Shown piece by piece: positions 8,458 through 17,477 of a stretch of DNA of 64,000 bases. Every line of letters starts with the position of its first letter. The stretch's first letter is position 1. A program made the position numbers and the translations under genes. Source of the stretch: Bacteroidota bacterium (GTDB lineage Bacteria; Bacteroidota; Bacteroidia; Chitinophagales; Saprospiraceae); NCBI GenBank assembly GCA_029557915.1, contig JAKQHS010000019.1, positions 1 to 64,000 of the forward strand. The letters run 5' to 3'. The notes beneath the pieces are model-generated. The model had not been told where the DNA came from and ran no database searches. It saw nothing but the letters and a program-made list of their open reading frames with translations.

Positions 8458-9339
8458 TTATAAAAGGATCGTCTGGCTTTCGTTGCGGTAGGCGAGGGGA
8501 GTGGTATGGGTGGTCATTTTGAAAAGCCGGTTGAAATGGGAGAAGTTGTTGAATCCGCTTTCAAAGCAGATTTCGGACACCGAATAATTGGTTTCGCTGA
8601 GCAGTTTGCAGGCATGCACGATCCGGAAATCGTTGACAAAGGCGGTGAAGGTCTTGCCGGTCACCCTTTTGAAGTAGCGGCAAAAAGAAGGCACCTCCAT
8701 GTTTACCAAAGCTGAAATCTCATCCAGCGATATTTGTTCTTTAAAATGGGCTCTCACATAGTCGTATACCTTTTCAATTTTTTCGTTGTCCGATCTTTTG
8801 ACCAGCAGTGAAGGGCCGCTCACATTGAGGACCTGGTATTCTTCAGAGTGGGCCAGGACCTGGAAGATCTCCAGAAGGCCTATTAGCCGGTTGAAGGGGG
8901 TTTCGTTTTCCAGGCCGTCCAGTTTTTTCCCAACGGTTTCACGGGTATTGCCGGAAAAAGTCAGGCCCGAAGTGGCGCGTTCAAACAACTGGTCGATGGA
9001 TTTTAATTCCGGTTTTTCAAAAAAGCCCTGTCCCAGGAAATCCTTTTTAAGCTGGACTACGATCTCGGAGCGTTTTCCGGAGAGCCTTTCGGTAAATCCA
9101 TAATGGGGAAGATTGGGACCCAGCAGGATCAGGTCCCCATTATTAAAGTATGAAATGTGGTTTCCAATATGCCTTTTGGAGGAACCTTCCTGCACATAGA
9201 CCAACTCGATCTCGGGGTGATAATGCCAGAAAGGCTTGAGGTTGGGCTCTTCTTCTTCAAACTTGCGATAAGTAAAAGATTGCCCGAAGCTCAGCTCAAT
9301 CAACTCAAGTACAGGTCGGATTCCGGGGGCACCTCTCAT
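8458..9339 (-). CDS. AraC-family transcriptional regulator
   Basis: A 293-residue one-component regulator. The N-terminal cupin-like sensing half (WHYHPEIELVYVQEG, then GDLILLGPNLPHYGF) is followed by two helix-turn-helix units of the AraC type in the last 100 residues, including ISALVNMEVPSFCRYFKRVTG and the signature SEICFESGFNNFSHFNRLFK. I chose the ATG at 9339 because relatives start just before the PxLELIELSFGQSF stretch; an in-frame GTG at 9405 would add 22 residues. It is divergent from the small secreted protein at 9577, which is a plausible target. A sugar or aromatic ligand is usual for this architecture but cannot be read. Confidence 0.9.
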   Translation of the reverse strand: MRGAPGIRPVLELIELSFGQSFTYRKFEEEEPNLKPFWHYHPEIELVYVQEGSSKRHIGNHISYFNNGDLILLGPNLPHYGFTERLSGKRSEIVVQLKKDFLGQGFFEKPELKSIDQLFERATSGLTFSGNTRETVGKKLDGLENETPFNRLIGLLEIFQVLAHSEEYQVLNVSGPSLLVKRSDNEKIEKVYDYVRAHFKEQISLDEISALVNMEVPSFCRYFKRVTGKTFTAFVNDFRIVHACKLLSETNYSVSEICFESGFNNFSHFNRLFKMTTHTTPLAYRNESQTILL

Positions 9340-9576
9340 ATTCGATGGGATTTGATTCACAGGCAAATATGGGACCTGCGGGATTAAGCAAGTGTCAATT
9401 AACACTTCCTTTGCTTAAAATGACCCGCAAAAATTCAGGACGAATTTTTATTTCCAATTCCTGAGGAGTTAATCCAACAACAATATTGGAAAATTCAAAG
9501 GAAGCAGGGCGGGGCGGCTCCTGCTTTACTTTGTTGCATCAAACCCAATCATCTTTAAAACAAAACAAATCGAATT

Positions 9577-10155
9577 ATGAAAACACTTTTTTTTGCAGTC
9601 CTCCTCACCCTCCTGACCGCCGGCACCCTTTCTGCAGCGGACCCCGCCTACCGGTTGACCTCCTATGGGCACACCCTGGTATTGAACACCTCCAATTGGA
9701 ACAAAGCGGACCTCCTGGTGCAAATCCAGGACCAGGAAGGCCACATACTGACCACCCAGGAATACAAACCCAAGGAAGCCGGCCGGCTGAAAAGATTCAA
9801 TCTTGCCCAGCTCGAAACCGGTGCCTATACCATCACCATTACGGACCAGGTCAGAACCTGCACCCAGGAATTTGTCCTGAATGAAAAATCCATGACCATC
9901 CATCCGGAAGTCAAAACATTCATCAAACCGTTTATCACCCTGGATGAATCCAAACTGAAAGTGAATTTTCTCAACCTTGGAAAATCGGCGACGCTTAAAA
10001 TCCTCGGCCTTCAACAGGAAACCATTTATCAAACCCAGATCGACCAGCCGGCTTTCAACAAGGCTTACAATTTGTCCAACCTGGCCAAAGGCGAATATAC
10101 CGTCATGGTCCTCCAGGGGGATAAATATTACAGCCACCCCTTTGAACTGAAATAA
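9577..10155 (+). CDS. Secreted two-repeat beta protein
   Basis: A 192-residue protein that I do not recognise by name. Residues 1-20 form a signal peptide ending LSAA. The mature part is two beta-sandwich-like halves of about 85 residues that end alike: LETGAYTITITD...EFVL and LAKGEYTVMVLQG...PFEL. Each half resembles the fold and spacing of T9SS type A sorting domains, but neither has the usual YPNP entry motif, so it is probably a structural or binding protein and not ordinary T9SS cargo. A -7-like TTACTTTG is at 9526-9533, and the divergent AraC gene may control it. Confidence 0.6.
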   Translation: MKTLFFAVLLTLLTAGTLSAADPAYRLTSYGHTLVLNTSNWNKADLLVQIQDQEGHILTTQEYKPKEAGRLKRFNLAQLETGAYTITITDQVRTCTQEFVLNEKSMTIHPEVKTFIKPFITLDESKLKVNFLNLGKSATLKILGLQQETIYQTQIDQPAFNKAYNLSNLAKGEYTVMVLQGDKYYSHPFELK

Positions 10156-10377
10156 GTTTCAGGTCCCGGGCAAGTATGAGAACACCTTCTTTGTATTCAT
10201 ACAATACGAGTTTATAGTAAAGTTTTCCTTGTTTTTAGTAAAGGGGGTCAAAGGATCCCCTTTTTTTTGGAAAGGCCTGTATCCGGGATGTTGGCCAAAT
10301 AATTGGGCTAAACCAGCCCCCTCCTTTTTAAATATTTTAAATCAATCGAAGGGAGGTCCCGCGTCGGTATGGAATAC
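10156..10377. other. Convergent intergenic region
   Basis: About 220 bp between the convergent small secreted protein and the esterase. Apart from the terminator at 10240-10268 nothing is seen. Confidence 0.5.
10240..10268 (+). terminator. Intrinsic terminator
   Basis: A 7-bp stem, aaagggg (10240-10246) with cccctTT (10257-10263), and a run of eight T (10261-10268). It lies 85 bp after the stop of the secreted beta protein. Confidence 0.7.
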
Positions 10378-11259
10378 TCACCGGTGGAAGCTAGCACTGA
10401 TGATTTTCAAGACATCCCGGATGCTATGCCTCCAGTAGGTCCAGTTGTGTGCCCCGTCGCGCATGCGGAATTCGTGAGGGATGCCCTTTTCCCTGAGCAA
10501 TTTATGCATGGCGGCATTGCCAGAGCTGAGAAAATCATCGTCCCCGCAATCAATATAATATTTTACAGTTTTGAGTTTGGCCGTGTTGGCGGTGTCGGCC
10601 ACGATCCGGAAAGGATCATTGGCCTTGTAGGTGTCGTTGATGCGGTCCGTCCCCGTGAGCCCCGGACCATAAAGGACAGAAAAGATCCGGTCATAGTTGG
10701 CCTGTGGAGAATTAATGGAGGTGGATTCCTCTATAAAAGCCGCGCTCAAGGGTGCGCAATGGGCAAAGACCTCCGGATGTTTGATGGCGAACAGGAAGGA
10801 ACCGAAGCCTCCCATACTCAGCCCGGCCACCGCGCGGTAAGCTTTTTCCTTCCGGATCCGGTAGGTGGATTCTATAAAAGGAAGGAACTCGTTGAAAAAA
10901 TAATCTTCATAAGGCATGGAACGGTCAAAATTGTTGATGTACCAGCTTACCCCGCCATCCGGCATTACAATGATCATGGGGGTGGCCTTGCCGTTTTCCA
11001 TCATCTCGTTGGCTATCCGCTCGATCTCTCCGAATTGGGTCCATCCGGTCTCGTTGTCGGTGTACCCGTGCAGCAGGTACAAGACCGGATAGTGCCTGTT
11101 GGAAGCCTGGTATCCCGAAGGCAGGTATACGGAATATTTCATTTTTTTCCCAAAATACCGGCTATCCAGGCTGAGGCTTTCCATCAGTTGTCCTTGGGTA
11201 AATACATGGCCGGACCATAGAAGAAGGAATAAAGGCAGGATGAATCGGTAAGATTTCAT
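10378..11259 (-). CDS. Secreted alpha/beta-hydrolase esterase (esterase D family)
   Basis: A 293-residue exported serine esterase related to the tributyrin/feruloyl esterase and S-formylglutathione hydrolase group. The signal peptide ends about residue 22. The fold signature is complete: oxyanion-side HGYTDNETGW (64-73), nucleophile Ser148 in GLSMGG, acid Asp241 or Asp242 in DCGDDDF, and His271 in RDGAHNW. The substrate may be an acyl or feruloyl ester on polysaccharide, as is usual for exported members in Bacteroidota, but that is inference. It is a single-gene unit, divergent from the LolA-like gene. Confidence 0.88.
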   Translation of the reverse strand: MKSYRFILPLFLLLWSGHVFTQGQLMESLSLDSRYFGKKMKYSVYLPSGYQASNRHYPVLYLLHGYTDNETGWTQFGEIERIANEMMENGKATPMIIVMPDGGVSWYINNFDRSMPYEDYFFNEFLPFIESTYRIRKEKAYRAVAGLSMGGFGSFLFAIKHPEVFAHCAPLSAAFIEESTSINSPQANYDRIFSVLYGPGLTGTDRINDTYKANDPFRIVADTANTAKLKTVKYYIDCGDDDFLSSGNAAMHKLLREKGIPHEFRMRDGAHNWTYWRHSIRDVLKIISASFHR

Positions 11260-11320
11260 ATTTCTGAATTTATGCAGCGCGGCAATTTAACCGTAATTTA
11301 AGAACCTCCCGGTGAATTCT

Positions 11321-11328
11321 TACGTTTG
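11321..11328 (+). promoter_or_regulatory. -7 element of the LolA-like gene
   Basis: TACGTTTG is an exact TAnnTTTG match ending 12 bp before the ATG at 11341. It implies a 5' leader of only a few bases. Confidence 0.6.
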
Positions 11329-11340
11329 CATTATTAGTTT

Positions 11341-12015
11341 ATGAACGGGCGTCTGGTTTTGTCTTTATTTTTCACTTTGTTTTTCATTTCTGTTGGAGCG
11401 CAGAAAAACGTGACCTATGCCTCCAGCAAGGATTCGGACCCCAAAGCGAGGCAAATCCTCAAAGCGGTCAGTGAAAAAATCAAAACCGGTAAAGGGGTGA
11501 CTTTCGGATTTTCCTTCGTGACCCAGGCTGCGGAATCGGCGCCTGTGATCCAAAAAGGAAAAGCCATGATCCTTGGGAATAAATTTGTCTTGGATTTTCC
11601 CGAACAACAATTGACTTCCGACGGCACCACCCTTTGGGTTTACCTCAAAAAAAGGAATGAGGTCCAGATCCAGGATGCCGCCGGCCTCGCTGAAGACCCC
11701 ATATCCCCCTATAAATTGCTTAAAATCCACGAAGCGCCCGAACTGGTTTATATCCTGGCCGGGGAATCCAGGGTAAACGGGGCGGTTTGTGATGTGGTCG
11801 AATTCAAACCGCTCAATTATGACGTAGAATATTTTAAAATCAAAGCCGAAATTGACCGCGCCCAGTCCCAATACCGGTCGATTACCCTCTACCTGAAAAG
11901 CGGGGATTCTTATGTCCTTAATATCAGCAGCCAGGCCAATACCCCGTTTGCGGACAGTCTTTTCGCGTTTGACCTGAAAAAGTACCCGGGTATCCGGGTG
12001 GAAGACCTGCGCTGA
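11341..12015 (+). CDS. lolA: LolA-like outer-membrane lipoprotein carrier
   Basis: A 224-residue periplasmic protein with a signal peptide (1-20, ending VGAQ). The mature part follows the LolA plan: an N-terminal helix (KARQILKAVSEKIK), then beta strands with GKAMILGNKFVLDFPEQQLTS as the half-barrel core, and TLWVYLKKRNEVQIQD. LolA shuttles lipoproteins from the inner to the outer membrane, which suits an organism with many SusD-like lipoproteins. No LolB is seen, as expected outside proteobacteria. It precedes the ATP synthase cluster, but the atp promoter at 12134 suggests separate transcription. Confidence 0.82.
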   Translation: MNGRLVLSLFFTLFFISVGAQKNVTYASSKDSDPKARQILKAVSEKIKTGKGVTFGFSFVTQAAESAPVIQKGKAMILGNKFVLDFPEQQLTSDGTTLWVYLKKRNEVQIQDAAGLAEDPISPYKLLKIHEAPELVYILAGESRVNGAVCDVVEFKPLNYDVEYFKIKAEIDRAQSQYRSITLYLKSGDSYVLNISSQANTPFADSLFAFDLKKYPGIRVEDLR

Positions 12016-12133
12016 TCCCTTTCATAACCAAAAATCCATTCCGTCGCCTTGCCGCAACCGTTTGCGGGCTTTGTACACCGTCGGAATCTTGTAAAATCAG
12101 GGTTTAAACTGTATTGGAGAATCCTAAAATGCG

Positions 12134-12141
12134 TACATTTG
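12134..12141 (+). promoter_or_regulatory. -7 element of the ATP synthase operon
   Basis: TACATTTG is an exact TAnnTTTG match, with TTGG about 17 bp upstream as a weak -33. It lies downstream of two alternative atpB starts (12114, 12129) and 18 bp before the ATG at 12159, so it decides the start. Confidence 0.6.
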
Positions 12142-12158
12142 CAGCGATTTTTAAGAAA

Positions 12159-13454
12159 ATGATAAAATTTCGCCAAATCCTGATTTGTAAAAAGCTGATT
12201 TTCACATTATTATTTTCTTACGGCCTGCTTACCGGGCAGTCCCAGCAGGAAGGACAGGGGGCCCAACACACCGAATCCGCAGACCATGCCGCCCAGGACG
12301 CGCACCCCGGGCAGGAAGGTCATCATGAATTTGACCCCGCATCCACGGCCTTCCATCATATCTCCGACCAGAATATATACAGCATCGGTCCCTTCAATAT
12401 CCCCCTGCCCTGCCTGCTCTATACCAAAGGGCAAGGCTGGGATATCTTTTCCTCCTCCCGTTTTGGTTTTGACGGATACGGGCATGGTGACGGGCATAAA
12501 GCCTATCAGCAGTTTGTGCTTCATGAGGGGCAGGTGATGAGGGTGCAGGACCCTTCTTTCCCCACGGACGAGGTGGAAATCCAGGGATTCACCGCAAAGG
12601 AAGAGGCGGACGACAAAGGCAAGAAAATAGAAATCCCCTATGTCCTGTACCAGGGCCATGAGTATCGCCTGGATAAAAAAAGTACGGCGGACGGTGGATT
12701 ATTCGGAGGCGGATTGACCAGCTTTTACGATTTTTCCCTCGGCAAAAACGCGATCAGCATGTTGATCGTCTGCCTCCTTTTAGGCTGGATGTTTATCTCG
12801 ATTGCGGGGACCTACCGCCGCAATCCCGGGCGCGCCCCCAAAGGCCTTCAAAACATGATGGAGATGGTCATCCTGTTTATCCGGGATGAAGTGGCCAAAC
12901 CGTTTATCGGGGCCAAATGGGAAAAGTTTTTCCCCTTCCTGCTTTCTCTCTTCTTTTTTATTCTCGGCCTCAATCTCTTTGGCCAGGTACCTTTCTTCGG
13001 CGGCTCCAACGTCACCGGCAACCTCAGCGTGACCATGGTCCTGGCCCTGCTCGCCTTTATCCTTACGACGGTCAACGGCAACAAACATTACTGGCAACAT
13101 ATCCTTTGGATGCCTGGCGTACCGGCCTGGGTCAAGACCATTCTGACCCCGGTGGAGATCCTGGGCATTTTCATCAAACCCCTTACCCTGATGCTCCGGT
13201 TGTTTGCCAACATCACCGCCGGTCACATGACCCTGGTGGTTTTTGTAAGCCTCATATTTATTTTCGGAAAATCGGGCCAGAACGTACCGGCCTCCCTGGG
13301 GGCCTCGGTGGGCTCCGGACTGCTGTCCATATTCATGATGGCTATAGAACTGCTGGTCGCTTTTATCCAGGCCTATGTGTTTACCCTGCTGACGGCCTCC
13401 TACCTGGGCGCCGCCACGGAGGAACACCACCATGCTGAAGAGAAACCCCATTGA
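12159..13454 (+). CDS. atpB: ATP synthase F0 subunit a
   Basis: Membrane subunit that forms the proton half-channels of F1F0-ATP synthase. The ATG at 12159 gives a signal-peptide-like start (MIKFRQILIC... LLTGQ), common in Bacteroidota subunit a; upstream TTG and ATG codons lie at or before the -7 element. A long hydrophilic His/Asp/Gly-rich segment (about 25-190) precedes the membrane helices. The conserved stator arginine lies in the LMLRLFANITAGH helix near residue 345 of this start, followed by the final helix pair and a His-rich C-terminus. It leads the order a-c-b-delta-alpha-gamma. About 431 residues, longer than the E. coli protein because of the N-terminal region. Confidence 0.93.
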   Translation: MIKFRQILICKKLIFTLLFSYGLLTGQSQQEGQGAQHTESADHAAQDAHPGQEGHHEFDPASTAFHHISDQNIYSIGPFNIPLPCLLYTKGQGWDIFSSSRFGFDGYGHGDGHKAYQQFVLHEGQVMRVQDPSFPTDEVEIQGFTAKEEADDKGKKIEIPYVLYQGHEYRLDKKSTADGGLFGGGLTSFYDFSLGKNAISMLIVCLLLGWMFISIAGTYRRNPGRAPKGLQNMMEMVILFIRDEVAKPFIGAKWEKFFPFLLSLFFFILGLNLFGQVPFFGGSNVTGNLSVTMVLALLAFILTTVNGNKHYWQHILWMPGVPAWVKTILTPVEILGIFIKPLTLMLRLFANITAGHMTLVVFVSLIFIFGKSGQNVPASLGASVGSGLLSIFMMAIELLVAFIQAYVFTLLTASYLGAATEEHHHAEEKPH

Positions 13455-13499
13455 TCAAACCATGAAAAAATTAATTCATTTAAATAAATAGTTCAAATT

Positions 13500-13706
13500 A
13501 TGACAGGTTCAATTGCCGCTATTGGAATGGGTTTAGCCGTAATCGGCGCCGGCATCGGCGTAGGTACTATCGGGGGAAAAGCCATGGAAGCCATCGCACG
13601 TCAGCCGGAAGCGGTGGGCGATATCCGGGCCAACATGATTCTGACCGCAGCCCTTGTGGAAGGTGCTGCCCTGATCGCCCTGCTCTTATCTTATCTTTCC
13701 GCTTAA
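13500..13706 (+). CDS. atpE: ATP synthase F0 subunit c
   Basis: A 68-residue ring subunit: two hydrophobic helices joined by the polar loop ARQPEA. The first helix carries the GxGxGxxG packing motif (GAGIGVGTIGG), and the second has the ion-binding carboxylate in AALVEGAALIAL. The residues after the glutamate are small and hydrophobic, without the serine/threonine ligands of sodium-binding rings, which suggests proton coupling. It lies 45 bp after atpB. Confidence 0.96.
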   Translation: MTGSIAAIGMGLAVIGAGIGVGTIGGKAMEAIARQPEAVGDIRANMILTAALVEGAALIALLLSYLSA

Positions 13707-13784
13707 TCCGATTCCAATAACCAGACCGCCTGGTCCGAACGATTGGTTCTTACCAGGTGGTTTTTTAAAAAAACAAGACAGATC

Positions 13785-14297
13785 ATGATCTTTCTGGCTG
13801 ACTTTAGTCCCATCAAACCGGAATTCGGTTTGTTTTTCTGGACCCTCCTGTTTTTCCTGCTGTTCTGGGGCCTGATCGGAAAATTTGCCTTTAAGCCCAT
13901 CAGCGAATCGCTCAAAAAAAGGGAAAGCGACATCCAGGATGCCATTGACCTCGCGAAAAAGACCCGGGAGGAAATGAATAATATGAAGTCCGAAAACGAA
14001 CGCGTGCTCGCCGAAGCCCGTGAAGAAAGGGCCCGGATCCTGGCGGAGGCCAAGGAAACCAAGAATGCCATTGTCAGCGAAGCCCGTGACAAAGCCAAAG
14101 AAGAAGCATCCAAAGTGATCGGCAGCGCCATGCAGGATATCGAAAACCAGAAAAAACTGGCGATGATCGAAATCAAGGACCAGGTCAGTAAAATGGCCCT
14201 GGACATCGCCGAAAAAGTGATCCGCAAAGAATTGCAAAACAATCCCGACCAGCAGGCTTATGCCCAGAAACTGGTGGATGATCTAAACCTCAACTGA
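13785..14297 (+). CDS. atpF: ATP synthase F0 subunit b
   Basis: Peripheral stalk subunit with one N-terminal membrane helix (FGLFFWTLLFFLLFWGLIG) and a long charged coiled-coil (about 40-160) that reaches the delta subunit. I chose the ATG at 13785 (170 residues) because it puts the membrane helix at the usual position; a TTG at 13743 would add a charged, unlikely N-terminus. It ends one base into the atpH start. Confidence 0.94.
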   Translation: MIFLADFSPIKPEFGLFFWTLLFFLLFWGLIGKFAFKPISESLKKRESDIQDAIDLAKKTREEMNNMKSENERVLAEAREERARILAEAKETKNAIVSEARDKAKEEASKVIGSAMQDIENQKKLAMIEIKDQVSKMALDIAEKVIRKELQNNPDQQAYAQKLVDDLNLN

Positions 14298-14857
14298 TGT
14301 CCCTGGCCCGCATTTCATCCCGTTATGCCAAGTCCCTCCTGGATTTTGCCCTGGAGCAGGATAAACTGGAACGCATATACCAGGACATGCTTCAATTAAA
14401 AGCAGCCGTGTCCGTGAGGGATTTTGTGCTTTTATGCAAGAGCCCCATTGTCCAGCCCGGTAAAAAGGAACAGGTTTTCAATATCCTGTTCAAGGACCGG
14501 TTTGACCCGGTGACCTTCGGATTTTTTAATATCCTGCTTAAAAAAGGCAGGGAAGCCTATGTCCCCGAGATCGTGGACCAGTTCATGAGCCAGTACGAGG
14601 CCATCCGTAAAATCACCCGGGTCACCCTGAGTACGGCCACCCCGCTGGATGAACAGGTCATCCGGAAAATCAAGGAGAAACTGGCCGCCGCAAAAAGCAC
14701 CCGGGAAAACATCGAACTCGAAACCCAAATAAAACCGGCACTCATCGGCGGATTTGTCCTCGAGTTTGACGACAAGCTCTACGATGCCAGCGTGGCGCAC
14801 CGCCTGCAGCAGATGCGCAAGGCTTTTAAAGAAAATGACAGCATAAAATCCATTTAA
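14297..14857 (+). CDS. atpH: ATP synthase F1 subunit delta
   Basis: A 186-residue stator subunit linking alpha to the b stalk. It has the family N-terminus ISSRYAKSLLDFALEQ and the C-terminal pattern ETQIKPALIGGFVLEFDDKLYDASVAHRL, broken here for length: KPALIGGFVLEFDDKLYDAS is the diagnostic part. The ATG overlaps the atpF stop by one base, so translation is coupled. Confidence 0.95.
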   Translation: MSLARISSRYAKSLLDFALEQDKLERIYQDMLQLKAAVSVRDFVLLCKSPIVQPGKKEQVFNILFKDRFDPVTFGFFNILLKKGREAYVPEIVDQFMSQYEAIRKITRVTLSTATPLDEQVIRKIKEKLAAAKSTRENIELETQIKPALIGGFVLEFDDKLYDASVAHRLQQMRKAFKENDSIKSI

Positions 14858-14885
14858 ATCATCACAACAATAATATCCAACGATT

Positions 14886-16475
14886 ATGGTAAGCGTAAAA
14901 CCAGATGAAATATCAGCGATCCTGAAGCAGCAGTTGTCCGGGCTCAAAACACAGGCAGAACTCGAAGAAATGGGCACCGTGCTCCAGGTAGGGGACGGGA
15001 TCGCCCGCGTCTATGGCCTGAACCAGGTCGAATCCGGTGAACTGGTGGTGTTTGAAAACGGCGTTCAGGCCGTGGTATTGAACCTGGAGGAAGATAATGT
15101 CGGAGTGGTCCTGATGGGCCCCTGGGATGAAATTCACGAGGGCAGCATCGTACGCCGTACCGGAAAGATCGCCTCCATCAATGTAGGGGAAGGGTATCTC
15201 GGCAGGGTGGTGGATGCCCTGGGCAACCCGATTGACGGCAAAGGCCCGATCACCGGGCAGACTTATGCCATGCCCCTGGAACGGATCGCACCCGGTGTAA
15301 TTTACCGCCAGCCCGTCAACGAACCCCTTCAAACCGGCATCAAGGCCATCGACAGCATGATCCCGATCGGACGGGGCCAGCGTGAGTTGATCATCGGTGA
15401 CCGCCAGACCGGCAAAACCGCCATCGCCATCGATACCATCATAAACCAGAAGGAATTTTATGAAAAGGGCGAACCCGTGTTCTGCATCTATGTGGCTTCC
15501 GGCCAAAAGGCATCGACCGTCGCCAATGTGGCCAGGACCCTGGAAGAACATGGGGCCATGCCTTATACGGTGATCGTGGCGGCCTCTGCCGCGGATCCCG
15601 CTCCCATGCAATTTTTTTCCCCTTTCGCGGGTTGTGCCATCGGAGAATTTTTCAGGGATACCGGCCGTCCTGCCCTGATTATCTATGATGACCTTTCCAA
15701 ACAGGCCGTGGCTTACCGTGAAGTATCCCTGCTTTTGCGCAGGCCCCCGGGACGTGAAGCCTATCCGGGTGATGTTTTTTACCTGCACAGCCGGCTCCTG
15801 GAAAGAGCTGCCAAAATCAATAACAACGACGATATCGCTAAAAACATGAACGACCTGCCCGAGTCCCTGGTCAAGGCAGGATTGATCAAGGGGGGCGGCT
15901 CCCTTACGGCCCTGCCGATCATCGAGACCCAGGCCGGTGACGTATCGGCTTATATCCCGACCAACGTGATTTCCATCACTGACGGACAGATCTTTTTGGA
16001 ATCGGCCTTGTTCAACGCAGGGGTGAGGCCGGCCATCAACGTAGGGATCTCGGTATCCCGCGTGGGAGGGAACGCCCAGATCAAGGCGATGAAAAAAGTG
16101 GCCGGTACCTTAAAACTGGACCAGGCCCAATACCGCGCCCTCGAAGCCTTTGCCAAATTCGGTTCCGACCTGGATGCCGCTACCCAGGCTTCCCTGGAGA
16201 AAGGGAAAAGGAATGTGGAGATCCTCAAACAGCCGCAATATTCTCCGGCCCCGGTGGAAAACCAGATTGCGATCATTTATTTGGGAACCAGCAACCTGCT
16301 CAATGCCATACCCGTGGACAAGGTCAATGAGTTCGAGGAAATCTTCCTTTCCAACCTGGAAAAAAGATTCCCGGAGACCCTGAATGAACTCCGTAAAGGC
16401 CAGTTGACCCCGGATGCCGAAAACAAACTCAAAAGCCTGGCGTCCGAACTGGCCGGCCTGTACCGTAAAAAATAA
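14886..16475 (+). CDS. atpA: ATP synthase F1 subunit alpha
   Basis: A 529-residue regulatory nucleotide-binding subunit of F1. Walker A is GDRQTGKTA, preceded by [10 protein letters not shown], and the alpha/beta signature follows ([14 protein letters not shown]). The arginine finger lies in the last motif. The matching catalytic beta subunit (atpD) and epsilon (atpC) are not in this cluster, which is the usual split arrangement in Bacteroidota. Confidence 0.97.
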   Translation: MVSVKPDEISAILKQQLSGLKTQAELEEMGTVLQVGDGIARVYGLNQVESGELVVFENGVQAVVLNLEEDNVGVVLMGPWDEIHEGSIVRRTGKIASINVGEGYLGRVVDALGNPIDGKGPITGQTYAMPLERIAPGVIYRQPVNEPLQTGIKAIDSMIPIGRGQRELIIGDRQTGKTAIAIDTIINQKEFYEKGEPVFCIYVASGQKASTVANVARTLEEHGAMPYTVIVAASAADPAPMQFFSPFAGCAIGEFFRDTGRPALIIYDDLSKQAVAYREVSLLLRRPPGREAYPGDVFYLHSRLLERAAKINNNDDIAKNMNDLPESLVKAGLIKGGGSLTALPIIETQAGDVSAYIPTNVISITDGQIFLESALFNAGVRPAINVGISVSRVGGNAQIKAMKKVAGTLKLDQAQYRALEAFAKFGSDLDAATQASLEKGKRNVEILKQPQYSPAPVENQIAIIYLGTSNLLNAIPVDKVNEFEEIFLSNLEKRFPETLNELRKGQLTPDAENKLKSLASELAGLYRKK

Positions 16476-16481
16476 TTCTCC

Positions 16482-17378
16482 ATGGCAGCCAACTTAAAGG
16501 AAGTAAGGGAACGGATAAAATCCGTAATCAATACCCAGCAGATCACCAAAGCGATGAAAATGGTCTCGGCTGCTAAATTGCGCAAGGCCCAGCAGGCCAT
16601 TGTCCAGATGCGTCCCTATACCGTAAAGCTGAATGAAATCCTGGGCCATGTAATTGCCAGCCTGGGCGGAGATGCGGAATTTAAACTGGCCAAAACCAGG
16701 GAAGTAAAGCAGGCCCTGGTCATCGTGATCACTTCCAGCCGCGGCCTGTGCGGCGCCTTTAACACCAATATCATCAAAACGGCCGTCAGCCTGATCCAGG
16801 AATCCTATGGCAGGCACCGGAAAGAAGGCAAACTCAGCATTCTTTGCATTGGGAAAAAGGGCTTTGATTATTTCAAAAAACATTATTCCGATTGCCAGAT
16901 CATCGGAGACCATGTGCACCTGATCGAATCGTACAAAGCCGAGCCTACCGATAAACTGGTGGAGAGCCTGATTGATTCCTTTGAAACTGCTCTTTACGAT
17001 CGTGTCCAGGTGGTTTACGGCCGGTTCAAAAACGCGGCTACCCAGTTTCCAACCTCCGAAGACTACCTTCCTGTACCGAAGATAAACCTGCCCCATACCG
17101 GCAAGAAAAAATTGAAAGCGGACTACCTGTTTGAGCCGGACAAACAGACCGTATTGGAATCCCTGATCCCCGCCCTGCTGAAGATCCAGATGAAAAGGTA
17201 TATCATGGATACCTCCGCTTCGGAGCACGGGGCCAGGATGACGGCCATGGACAAGGCTTCGGAAAATGCAGAAGAATTGCTGAAGGAACTGCGGATCAAT
17301 TACAACAAGGCCCGCCAGGAAACCATCACCAAGGAACTGCTTGAAATCGTGGCCGGTGCGGCCGCCCTGGGCGGTTAA
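16482..17378 (+). CDS. atpG: ATP synthase F1 subunit gamma
   Basis: A 298-residue central rotor shaft. Family marks are the N-terminal helix LKEVRERIKSVINTQQITKA and MKMVSAAKLRKAQ, the TSSRGLCGAFN core, and the C-terminal helix with the SEHGARMTAMDKASENA motif. It starts 6 bp after atpA and closes the operon. No T-tailed hairpin follows, but a perfect 9-bp inverted repeat lies at 17422-17448. Confidence 0.96.
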   Translation: MAANLKEVRERIKSVINTQQITKAMKMVSAAKLRKAQQAIVQMRPYTVKLNEILGHVIASLGGDAEFKLAKTREVKQALVIVITSSRGLCGAFNTNIIKTAVSLIQESYGRHRKEGKLSILCIGKKGFDYFKKHYSDCQIIGDHVHLIESYKAEPTDKLVESLIDSFETALYDRVQVVYGRFKNAATQFPTSEDYLPVPKINLPHTGKKKLKADYLFEPDKQTVLESLIPALLKIQMKRYIMDTSASEHGARMTAMDKASENAEELLKELRINYNKARQETITKELLEIVAGAAALGG

Positions 17379-17421
17379 GGCCACCCTGAAAATTCCTGTC
17401 TTATTTTCAAAAGAACTCTTT

Positions 17422-17448
17422 ATTATTGATCCGTCTTTAATCAATAAT
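17422..17448. other. Inverted repeat between atpG and the next operon
   Basis: attattgat (17422-17430) and atcaataat (17440-17448) form a perfect 9-bp inverted repeat with a 9-nt loop and no T-tract. It abuts the LacI-type site at 17448, so it may be part of the promoter region of the next operon, or an AT-rich hairpin that ends atp transcription. Confidence 0.4.
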
Positions 17449-17461
17449 GTAATCGTTTACA
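17448..17461. promoter_or_regulatory. LacI/GalR-type operator before the RraA-like operon
   Basis: TGTAATCGTTTACA has half-sites TGTAA/TTACA with a central CG and lies 16 bp before the ATG at 17478. It is nearly the same as the sites at 3347 and 58860. A repressor bound here would sit at or just past the transcription start. Confidence 0.55.
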
Positions 17462-17477
17462 AAAATTGCAGATCAAT

